A DNA stretch of 11,106 nt from an uncultured Clostridia bacterium (GTDB taxonomy: Bacteria; Bacillota; Clostridia; Christensenellales; UBA1242), in assembly GCA_948439925.1 (NCBI GenBank), contig CAOJNR010000025.1:1-11106 (forward strand), read 5' to 3'. The first letter of the stretch is position 1; each line of letters begins with the position of its first letter. The notes beneath the pieces are model-generated. The model saw only the letters and a list, made by a program, of their open reading frames with translations. It had not been told where the DNA came from and did no database searches. The translations under genes and the position numbers were made by a program. This document shows, one piece after another, positions 5,301 through 10,805 of this stretch.

Positions 5301-7807
5301 ATGATAAAAAAGGTTCACTCGTAAAAACATTGACATACCATAAGGATGAACTAACTTCCGCTTTCTGCCAAGAAAAAGCACTCGACGAAAAGGGCAAAGA
5401 AAGCATAACTCTCAACTCTCTCGGCGAAAAAATCTCAAAGAAAGAATTTGACGATAGAACAGGCATGACCAAAACTGAAATCGATAGCCAAGGCACAAAA
5501 ACAGCCTTCGCTTATGACTGCTCAGACCGACTTATCGAAAAATCAACAAGCATTGACGGCGTCGAAAACACCAACACCTTCACTTATGCCCAAGACTTTC
5601 TCACTTCACTTTCGCATAACGGCTTTGCGGTCGACTATGACTATGATAACAGGGGCAGGGTGACCAAAATTGAGATTGGCGGAAAAAATTATCTCACAAA
5701 AACCTATGCCGAAAATGAAGAAACCATAACTCTCGCAAATGGCAAAACTTTCCGCACAAAACTCAACAAGAACGGCAAGCCAACACATATGTATTTTGAC
5801 GATGAACTCTTCGCCGAAAATATCTATGACTTAAACGGCAACCTCGTCATGACAACCGATAGCCAAACCGGCGAAACAATCAAGTTCGCTCGCGACCAAT
5901 TCGGTCAACTCGTTGAAGAAAACAGCACTCAACATGGCGAAAATGTGAATGTAGCACACCAATATGATGTAAACCATCAAAACCTCGAATGCTCAGTCAT
6001 TTCAATCGGTGATGAAGACTTTGCATATTGCTATGACTATGGCACAACACCAGACGCAAAACTCAAAATGATAACTTTGCCAAACAATGTTGAACAAAAA
6101 ATTTCCTACGACAAACTCGGTCGCGTTTCAAGTGTCACAACTGATAAACTCTCAAAAAACTTCAACTATCTCAAATCAGGTGACCACACAACAAACTTAG
6201 TGTCAAAACTCGCCTTGGGTGCAAATGGAAAAACAACCGATAACCTCACTTACAAGTATGACGAGAAGGGCAATATCATAGAAATCAGAAACAACAATGA
6301 CCTTGTTGCACGCTATCGCTATGACGGACTTTCAAGACTTGTCAGAGAGGATAACAAACCACTCAACAAGACCACAACAATCGCGTATGACGGCGGTGGA
6401 AACATTCTTTCAAAACAAGAATTTGAATTTACGTTAATTGAAAATGTTGAAAGTTTAAACGGAATTTCGGAGAATTACTCATATTCTCAAACAGGCTGGA
6501 AAGATTTATTGCTTGAATTTGACGGACAGAGAATCGAGTATGATGAAATCGGAAATCCAATAACTTATCGCAACAAAACACTCACTTGGTCACATGGACG
6601 CAGACTTGACAGATTCGACGATGTCGAATTCAAATACAATGTCAATGGCATTCGAACATCAAAGATTGTCAACGGAAAAGAAACAAAATATTTCCTTTCA
6701 GGAACAAAAATCCTCGCTCAATCAGACGGAACAAACACAATGTATTTCTATTACGGCGCTGACGGAGTGACTGGTTTCACATTCAATAACGAAGATTACT
6801 ATTACAAGAAAAATGCACAAAACGATGTTATTGGGATCTACAAAACTGACGGAAAAGAGATTGTAAGGTATTTTTACGATGGTTTTGGTCGAATTTTATG
6901 TCAATATTTGTCGAATGTTGGCACATATGTTGACATTGAAGACGAAATGGAGTATATTAATACTAATGAAACAAACAGTTTCATTGCGACTCTAAACCCA
7001 ATTAGATATCGCAGTTACTACTATGATAAAGAAACCAAGCTTTATTACCTCAATAGCCGTTACTACGACCCAGAAGTGTGTAGATTTATAAATGTTGATG
7101 ATGTTTCAGTTTTAAATCAAGGAATGACTGTAATAAATGGCTTAAATCTCTTCGCTTATTGCAACAATAATCCTGTCAATTTAACAGATGAAAATGGCTA
7201 TGCATGGTGGGATTGGTTATGGAAAACAGTCGTAGCGGTTGTAGCGGTGGTTGTTGTAACAGCAGCAGTTGCTTTAACAGCTGGCGCAATCGCAGGCGCA
7301 TTAGGAGCAACCGTAGCATTAGCATCTTCAATTACAACTGGTGCGGCGATAGGTGGCGCAACGGTTGGAAGCTTATCGATTATTGGCGGAATTATAAATA
7401 GCGGTGGTGACGCAAGATTATTTGACATTGGCGGAGTTATGATAGACACGTTTGCAGGTGCTGCTTTTGGGGCTTTAACAGCAGTTTCAATGGGAATTGG
7501 AACTTTAACTGCTAAGATAGCAGGAGGAGTTGGAAAAGTGGCAATAAGCGGAATTGCAACTGCTATGCATGCAGCAAATAATGGCTTGCCTGCTGATGTA
7601 ACGGATAAAAGTATACTGAAATCTATGGTTGCGACAGCTTTTATGCAAACAATATTTTTTGGAGGAGAATTATTTTTACCAAGTTTATCAAATTCCTCAT
7701 TGGCGGGGAATATTTTAAATAAAATTTTTATAAATAAGAACGATGCATTTATTTTATTAACAAGTTTGACAAAAGGAATATATAATATATTATTTGGAAA
7801 TAAATAG
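2399..7807 (+). CDS. RHS/YD-repeat polymorphic toxin, full length, with C-terminal tip CT1
   Basis: An 1802-residue RHS-repeat protein. AAGGAG lies a few bases before the ATG. There is no signal peptide or N-terminal membrane segment. By rough residue position: 1-125, a beta-rich domain faintly like the DNRLRE domains of Gram-positive RHS proteins; 294-342, coiled coil; 343-445, an AT-rich charged stretch; 450-490, a second coiled coil; 545-1530, YD repeats (YD-x2-G patterns), interrupted at about 720-895 by a jelly-roll-like carbohydrate-binding-type module; 1533-1600, the RHS core end, with N-P-I-R-Y-R-S, Y-L-N-S-R-Y-Y-D-P-E, F-I-N-x-D-D and N-N-P-V-N-L-T-D-E-N-G; 1601-1802, the variable tip. 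In known RHS toxins the repeats form a shell that encloses the tip toxin, and a cognate immunity gene follows, as seen here. DENG replaces the usual DPxG-type end of the core. How it is exported is not visible. Confidence 0.93.
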   Translation: MEKFTINLSDSNISDKKITIPLQELDKDIKVEEAKILLSKVDTGENLEKTDCRVDFETLGSGKNESWTNVDTIDLNNSEISIDISDEIQQALNLDAEKIILQLQSDASLNFLKVNKVDVIFSYLSDYQDEEKIQYFSLGKAGELKFDVFNKKLNLSTLVCVSDCNVLPFSVYANYSESEIKEMQEIGMPKNWTISIQQFLKKKEDNGKFKFVYIDENGKNQTLQERYYYLSDDNVKNFIPREKLSVNLDGELVYCEQTDDSWVEHKIEKLLKAPSGLKFASSIKDIKGQEYVDHEPEEMAQVRSQLKALESNKEKYQKSLNSLKKQIYIACLNKEIGVLDNIERQKNIYKQNENAGKDPATKIEKPSNYLKEIYLNKLTPDKAKAIIKKHLNNLHIFSDEELTTYYNELLSSANKDANIDDKIDDSNSEKDEKKQNLVLSDINIYGSKTTIENYIDQFNQQSEDLGEIEKQIEKFKNQLFHLEMQVPVHYLYNDNTIYGFSKANDAEDLFRLVLISDAYENAIYINYKNFDCQEIENIIDSNENVINFEYKNGKLASITDSRDRKISFNQNENFQIVHADGNKSVFGFDGNKLSFVLDQSGKGVKIDYEADDITINSLSLVDSVCDGKIEYKNKKDFDELANSDLSDCVLEDEKIVIHNDNLLSTTISTKTKCKTFIFEKSGKIRTIYEYENKKDDQLKANVTAFNYQNKVTQKVTPLAYSENYLKDVCFDEQSFQTFPEIYLGQTFCKALQFQHFYQTHKSYHTNSAGVYSVNMSEKMLNAINFGEELCAHKTFILAGWARANSAFVEDAVACEEQEKPARRFEISATITDENDKKYHFARSFDYRNTDWQYLALPIMLPKGNISSMTCRVDYTGNTGEIQYTDLELKQANLEEVTYDIQNRPIKIVNAHSHFVKELAYTADGNLLSSETITNTKTNEKFVTDYAYSSTGKLLKKIDHNGIVEENVYDKKGSLVKTLTYHKDELTSAFCQEKALDEKGKESITLNSLGEKISKKEFDDRTGMTKTEIDSQGTKTAFAYDCSDRLIEKSTSIDGVENTNTFTYAQDFLTSLSHNGFAVDYDYDNRGRVTKIEIGGKNYLTKTYAENEETITLANGKTFRTKLNKNGKPTHMYFDDELFAENIYDLNGNLVMTTDSQTGETIKFARDQFGQLVEENSTQHGENVNVAHQYDVNHQNLECSVISIGDEDFAYCYDYGTTPDAKLKMITLPNNVEQKISYDKLGRVSSVTTDKLSKNFNYLKSGDHTTNLVSKLALGANGKTTDNLTYKYDEKGNIIEIRNNNDLVARYRYDGLSRLVREDNKPLNKTTTIAYDGGGNILSKQEFEFTLIENVESLNGISENYSYSQTGWKDLLLEFDGQRIEYDEIGNPITYRNKTLTWSHGRRLDRFDDVEFKYNVNGIRTSKIVNGKETKYFLSGTKILAQSDGTNTMYFYYGADGVTGFTFNNEDYYYKKNAQNDVIGIYKTDGKEIVRYFYDGFGRILCQYLSNVGTYVDIEDEMEYINTNETNSFIATLNPIRYRSYYYDKETKLYYLNSRYYDPEVCRFINVDDVSVLNQGMTVINGLNLFAYCNNNPVNLTDENGYAWWDWLWKTVVAVVAVVVVTAAVALTAGAIAGALGATVALASSITTGAAIGGATVGSLSIIGGIINSGGDARLFDIGGVMIDTFAGAAFGALTAVSMGIGTLTAKIAGGVGKVAISGIATAMHAANNGLPADVTDKSILKSMVATAFMQTIFFGGELFLPSLSNSSLAGNILNKIFINKNDAFILLTSLTKGIYNILFGNK
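6755..6809 (+). repeat. 55-bp exact direct repeat, copy A (in the main rhs gene)
   Basis: This stretch, beginning GGCGCTGACGGAGTGACTGG and coding G-A-D-G-V-T-G onward, is identical base for base to 11052-11106 in cassette 4. The identity may continue beyond the window end. A second exact repeat of 39 bp pairs 6533-6571 with 10830-10868. Both lie in the rhs reading frame, just upstream of the point where tips diverge. Confidence 0.93.
7199..7804 (+). other. Variable toxin tip CT1 of the full-length RHS protein
   Basis: The segment after the conserved T-D-E-N-G (residues 1601-1802) starts Y-A-W-W-D-W-L-W and then has a long Val/Ala/Gly-rich hydrophobic stretch (about 1608-1665), suggesting membrane insertion or translocation. 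The last 70 residues hold further hydrophobic segments, with FMQTIFFGGELFLP and AFILLTSLTKGIYNILF recognisable. No nuclease, protease or deaminase motif is evident. A membrane-damaging activity is inferred from composition and from the membrane-type gene that follows. Not recognised as a named family. Confidence 0.55.
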
Positions 7808-7818
7808 AAGGAGTAGTA

Positions 7819-8001
7819 ATGAATTTTATTGTCTATTGTTTTAAATGTTTATTAGCATGTTTATCATGCACTATTGGGCGAGTTCCTGAAAGTTTTACTT
7901 GGAAAGATTTAGCAGTAGGGATTACAACTTTGTTAGTTTTGATAGCTATATTAATTTTAGTAATATGGTTAATCAGCTTTATAATCAAAAAAGGTAAATA
8001 A
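7819..8001 (+). CDS. Small membrane protein, candidate immunity to CT1
   Basis: A 60-residue protein placed 11 bases after the rhs stop, with AAGGAG at 7808-7813, so it is in the rhs operon. The N-terminal hydrophobic stretch contains four cysteines in a C-x2-C-x3-C-x2-C pattern (C7, C10, C14, C17). A strong membrane helix runs from about residue 35 to 56, ending in the positive tail KKGK. Position directly after a toxin tip is typical of immunity genes, and a membrane immunity protein would match a membrane-acting tip. Alternatives are a holin-like or export-helper peptide. The family is not recognised. A terminator follows within a few bases. Confidence 0.72.
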   Translation: MNFIVYCFKCLLACLSCTIGRVPESFTWKDLAVGITTLLVLIAILILVIWLISFIIKKGK

Positions 8002-8003
8002 AT

Positions 8004-8037
8004 AAAAACCAAGATTTTTATCTTGGCTTTTATTTTT
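8004..8037 (+). terminator. Terminator closing cassette 1
   Basis: CCAAGA (8009-8014) and TCTTGG (8021-8026) with loop TTTTTA, extended by AAAA/TTTT after one mismatch and followed by TTTTATTTTT. It starts two bases after the small gene's stop. Its right arm and T tract belong to the repeat shared with the cassette 2/3 junction. Confidence 0.8.
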
Positions 8038-8116
8038 GACATAAAACGACATAATTGGCATTTATTCGACAAATGGAGATGAACTTGTTAAATATTTTTA
8101 CGACGCTTGGGGTAAT
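8021..8116 (+). repeat. Cassette-junction repeat, copy 1 (terminator arm plus RHS tail start)
   Basis: 96 bases that match 9488-9583 at 94 positions; the differences are T8042/C9509 and T8056/C9523. The repeat contains the terminator right arm and T tract, then rhs coding sequence equivalent to main-gene position 6818 onward (Q-N-D-V-I-G-I-Y). The T at 8042 makes an in-frame TAA where copy 2 has CAA. Left of it, the terminator left arm is also similar (ATAAATAAAA-R-CCAAGA in both). Confidence 0.92.
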
Positions 8117-8149
8117 CATATTGCAGAAATTGTTGACACAAATGAAAAT

Positions 8150-8992
8150 ATGAGTTATACTGATAATGTCCAAAAACTTGAAACTTTGGCAAGATTAAAT
8201 CCATTCCGTTATCGCAGTTATATCTATGATGAGGAAACAAATCTCTATTACTTGAATAGTAGATATTATGACCCAGAAACAAGCAGGTTCATCAATGCGG
8301 ATGATATTGATTATTTAGATCAATATTCATTCAATGGATTAAACTTGTTTGTATATTGCTTAAACAATCCTATAATGCTTACAGATGAAAATGGATATGG
8401 TTGGTTGAGTGACGCATGGAATAAGTTTAAAAATTTTGTAAAAAATAGCTGGGAAATAGTTGTCGGAACTATAGTTAGTGCTGGCTTAGTAATTGGAGGA
8501 CTTGCATTAACAATTTTCTCGGTTGGAGCACTTACAAGTGTTGGAGCTACTTTAATCGGCGCTGGTGTTGGTGGATTTATTGGAGGTCTACAAAGTAAAT
8601 TTAATGATGGAAACTATTGGGCAGGTTATTTAGGTGGAGCAATTTCAGGTGCTTTTACAGGTTTAGGGGTATCACTAGGTCCTGTTTGGGCTTTGGCTTT
8701 ATCATCAGTTGGAAACTTTTTTGGAACAATGGTTACTGATGCAATTAATAGAGTCCCTATAACTCCTGATTATGTGGGTAATTTGATTGGTGAAAGTGTT
8801 TTATCTGGCTTGATATCTATGGGGGCATATAAGTTTGGTGAAGCGGTAAAAATATTAAATACACCGGGATTAAGAGATCTCTTTGTAAGCATAACTGTAT
8901 GGGCAGAATTTGCATTTTCAGGTATATATGAAAAGTCAAAAGAACTTATACATAGTTTAGCCAGAGGTATTAGAGATTTATTTAAAGTTTAA
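8150..8992 (+). CDS. Orphan RHS tail plus toxin tip CT2 (cassette 2)
   Basis: The first ATG gives 280 residues, but rhs homology in the same frame begins upstream at 8045, just after an in-frame TAA (8042-8044), and no ribosome binding site precedes any candidate start. It is therefore a 5'-truncated rhs gene. Residues 17-82 are the core end (N-P-F-R-Y-R-S, D-E-E-T-N-L-Y-Y-L-N-S-R-Y-Y-D-P-E, N-G-L-N-L-F, T-D-E-N-G). Residues 83-280 are a tip distinct from CT1, with a Gly/Val/Ala-rich hydrophobic stretch at about 100-145 and a C-terminal part containing amphipathic and hydrophobic helices. There is no catalytic motif, so a membrane-acting tip is the best guess. It probably serves as a silent donor for recombination with the main gene rather than being made as it stands. 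It is followed by its own small gene and terminator. Confidence 0.78.
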   Translation: MSYTDNVQKLETLARLNPFRYRSYIYDEETNLYYLNSRYYDPETSRFINADDIDYLDQYSFNGLNLFVYCLNNPIMLTDENGYGWLSDAWNKFKNFVKNSWEIVVGTIVSAGLVIGGLALTIFSVGALTSVGATLIGAGVGGFIGGLQSKFNDGNYWAGYLGGAISGAFTGLGVSLGPVWALALSSVGNFFGTMVTDAINRVPITPDYVGNLIGESVLSGLISMGAYKFGEAVKILNTPGLRDLFVSITVWAEFAFSGIYEKSKELIHSLARGIRDLFKV

Positions 8993-9010
8993 TATAAAGT
9001 GAGGGTTTCA

Positions 9011-9472
9011 ATGGAATATAAGTTTTGGAAACATGCTCCATTAATTTTGATAGCTATTCCTGTTTTATATATTTCGTCAGTAATATTTTTAATCGTTGGT
9101 TCGATTTATTTCAATGAACTTTGGCTGATGATTGTTATAGGATTATTTATTTTAATGCTTGGTTTTTTACTGATGTTTTTTGACAAAAAATATTTATCGA
9201 AAATTTCTTATACAGAAGAGGGAGTTGCTTGGACTTGGCTAAATAGAAATATTATATTTTTTAAATGGGACGAAATTACTGATGTTAAAGCTACTTCATA
9301 TTCATGGACTTCAAGTTACTTAACTTTTGTAATCGGAGAACAGCAGATTAATATTGATTTAACAAAAAAAATGTATAATACAATCATGGATATTTGTCCA
9401 AACCCAAATATAAAAATGATGATAAATAACATATATTGTTTTAGAGGTTATCATAGAAAAGATTATAAATAA
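9011..9472 (+). CDS. Two-helix membrane protein with PH-like domain, candidate immunity to CT2
   Basis: A 153-residue protein. The ATG at 9011 is chosen because GTGAGGG (8999-9005) lies at proper Shine-Dalgarno distance. An in-frame GTG at 8999 would add four residues but has no site of its own. Two membrane helices span about residues 9-33 and 37-56. They are followed by a soluble beta-rich domain (I-S-Y-T-E-E-G-V, F-F-K-W-D-E-I-T-D-V, S-Y-L-T-F-V-I-G) and a helix, an arrangement like small bacterial PH-domain (YcxB/DUF304-type) membrane proteins. It starts 18 bases after CT2 and would share its transcript. Position suggests immunity, and membrane location again matches a hydrophobic tip. 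Unlike the orphan tip, this gene has good translation signals. Confidence 0.72.
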   Translation: MEYKFWKHAPLILIAIPVLYISSVIFLIVGSIYFNELWLMIVIGLFILMLGFLLMFFDKKYLSKISYTEEGVAWTWLNRNIIFFKWDEITDVKATSYSWTSSYLTFVIGEQQINIDLTKKMYNTIMDICPNPNIKMMINNIYCFRGYHRKDYK

Positions 9473-9504
9473 AAGCCAAGAAAAATGTCTTGGCTTTTAT
9501 TTTT
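9471..9504 (+). terminator. Terminator closing cassette 2
   Basis: AAAAGCCAAGA (9471-9481) and TCTTGGCTTTT (9488-9498) form an 11-bp stem with loop AAAATG, followed by ATTTTT. The stem begins inside the stop codon of the upstream gene. The loop holds the only upstream ATG of the next orphan frame (9485). Confidence 0.88.
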
Positions 9505-10435
9505 GACACAAAACGACATAATCGGCATTTATTCGACAAATGGAGATGAACTTGTTAAATATTTTTACGACGCTTGGGGTAATTTTACGACTCAAATCAT
9601 TGACAATGGAAGTGAATTAGAGTATACTAAGAATGAGTTGATATCACGACTCAACCCATTCAGATATCGTTCATATTGCTATGATGAGGAAACAAATCTC
9701 TACTACTTGAATAGTAGATATTATGACCCAGAAGTGTGTAGGTTCATTAATGCTGATGATATATCAACACTTGATGTAACTCAAATTGCTAACAACGGTC
9801 TTAACTTGTTTGCTTATTGCCTTAACAATCCAGTAAATGAAACTGATGAAAATGGTGATATTCCTAATTGGCTTAAATGGTTATTATTTGGCATAGGGGC
9901 AGTGTTAGTAGTTGCAGCGGTAGCTGTTGTCACTGTCGCTTCTGGTGGGGCTGCACTAGGAGTTTTTGGAACGATAGCACTTGGTGCTGCAAAAGGTGCA
10001 CTGATAGGTGCTACGGCGGGGACAGTTATTGGTGCAGTTATTGGCGGTGCAACTAACGATTGGTCATTAGATGGTATTATTGATGGAGCTTTAATGGGAT
10101 TTGGATTAGGAGCTATTGCAGGTGCTGTTATTGGTGCAAGTATTAGTGGAGCGCAAATTTATAAAGCTGCGAATATGTGGGGTAGCACTACATCAAGAAC
10201 ATCATTTCAAAATATGGTATATCATTTTGAAAAACATGTTTTACGAGAAAAACATATGTATTTGGGAAGAAATGTAATTGAGTATACAAAAAATGCTATT
10301 AATTTTTACAATGCGAATTCGCAATTTATGAAATTAACCAGTTCAGGAAATTACATTATTCGTACATTGTTTAATGGAAAGCAAGTAGGTGGAGTTTTTG
10401 ATTTATTAGGAAAAATATATTCATTTTTCTCATGA
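9485..10435 (+). CDS. Orphan RHS tail plus nuclease-like toxin tip CT3 (cassette 3)
   Basis: The open frame gives 316 residues from an ATG at 9485, but this ATG lies in the loop of the preceding terminator and has no ribosome binding site, so efficient translation is doubtful. RHS homology starts at about residue 9 (Q-N-D-I-I-G-I-Y). The core end (N-P-F-R-Y-R-S to T-D-E-N-G) is residues 57-124, and the tip is 125-316. The tip has a Gly/Ala-rich hydrophobic stretch (about 130-220) and a soluble C-terminal domain from about 235. That domain has F-E-K-H-V (248-252), E-Y-T-K-N-A, I-I-R-T-L-F-N-G-K, and G-G-V-F-D-L-L-G-K-I-Y-S-F-F. This spacing resembles small RNase-type tips of the BECR/CdiA-CT kind with a conserved H-V near the start and an F-D-x2-G-K-I-x-S-F-F end. 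The assignment is by pattern only, with H247, H251 or H257 as candidate catalytic residues. Confidence 0.78.
   Translation: MSWLLFLTQNDIIGIYSTNGDELVKYFYDAWGNFTTQIIDNGSELEYTKNELISRLNPFRYRSYCYDEETNLYYLNSRYYDPEVCRFINADDISTLDVTQIANNGLNLFAYCLNNPVNETDENGDIPNWLKWLLFGIGAVLVVAAVAVVTVASGGAALGVFGTIALGAAKGALIGATAGTVIGAVIGGATNDWSLDGIIDGALMGFGLGAIAGAVIGASISGAQIYKAANMWGSTTSRTSFQNMVYHFEKHVLREKHMYLGRNVIEYTKNAINFYNANSQFMKLTSSGNYIIRTLFNGKQVGGVFDLLGKIYSFFS
9488..9583 (+). repeat. Cassette-junction repeat, copy 2
   Basis: 94 of 96 bases match 8021-8116. Recombination between the two copies would remove exactly 1467 bp, that is one tip, its small gene and one terminator, and regenerate a normal junction. Sequence similarity falls sharply after position 9583. 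Confidence 0.92.
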
Positions 10436-10445
10436 GGAGTTTATA

Positions 10446-10775
10446 ATGAAAGTATCAAATAAGAATTTTTACAATCTTACAAATAATGAAAGAGAAATTT
10501 TACTTTGTTACATTAATAGTGTGCCTACTGACAATTTAAAAACACAAGAAAATTATTATGGAAGTAAATTTGATTGTTTAGAATATTATGAAAATTTATG
10601 TGATGTTGCAGATTCTTTGTTAAAAGGATTACTCATAAGCGATAAATATTTAAAAATGTGTGAAGAATATGAGAAGATTTTAACAAAAATTGAAAATATT
10701 AAAAAAGATTATGATGATATGATATTGAATCAATTAAGTTTAATAACTTTAAAAATAATAAATAAATATAAGTAA
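10446..10775 (+). CDS. Small soluble protein, candidate immunity to CT3
   Basis: A 109-residue, mostly helical, charged protein without a membrane segment or signal peptide. Its Shine-Dalgarno GAGGAG (10434-10439) overlaps the TGA stop of the CT3 frame and its ATG is 10 bases after that stop, so the two are tightly coupled. Residues about 43-100 are helical and rich in Tyr, Glu and Lys. A cytosolic partner is what a nuclease-type tip would need, unlike the membrane proteins behind CT1 and CT2. The family is not recognised, and immunity is inferred only from position and from this match. Its TAA stop lies at the edge of the following terminator stem. Confidence 0.75.
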   Translation: MKVSNKNFYNLTNNEREILLCYINSVPTDNLKTQENYYGSKFDCLEYYENLCDVADSLLKGLLISDKYLKMCEEYEKILTKIENIKKDYDDMILNQLSLITLKIINKYK

Positions 10776-10804
10776 AAATCCACCAGCTTAGCTGGTGGAT
10801 TTTT
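10774..10804 (+). terminator. Terminator closing cassette 3
   Basis: AAAAATCCACCAGC (10774-10787) and GCTGGTGGATTTTT (10791-10804) form a perfect 14-bp stem around a TTA loop. The stem itself ends in a five-T run. It overlaps the last base or two of the preceding stop codon. Its sequence is unrelated to the CCAAGA-type terminators of cassettes 1 and 2. Confidence 0.92.
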
Positions 10805-10805
10805 A

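Noticed and set aside
7198..7449. Ala/Pro-rich minus-strand and Gly/Arg/Ser-rich plus-strand frames over the CT1 hydrophobic stretch
   Set aside because: Their composition simply mirrors the GCA/GTA/GGA-rich codons of the real frame; no start signals.
8042..8044. Sequencing error as the cause of the in-frame TAA in cassette 2
   Set aside because: Possible, but the rest of the frame is intact and the cassette lacks a start codon anyway, so the conclusion of a non-autonomous orphan does not depend on this base.
8080..8154. Short open frame starting ATG after GGAG in cassette 2
   Set aside because: The GGAG abuts the ATG without spacing, the frame is not the rhs frame, and it ends after about 24 codons.
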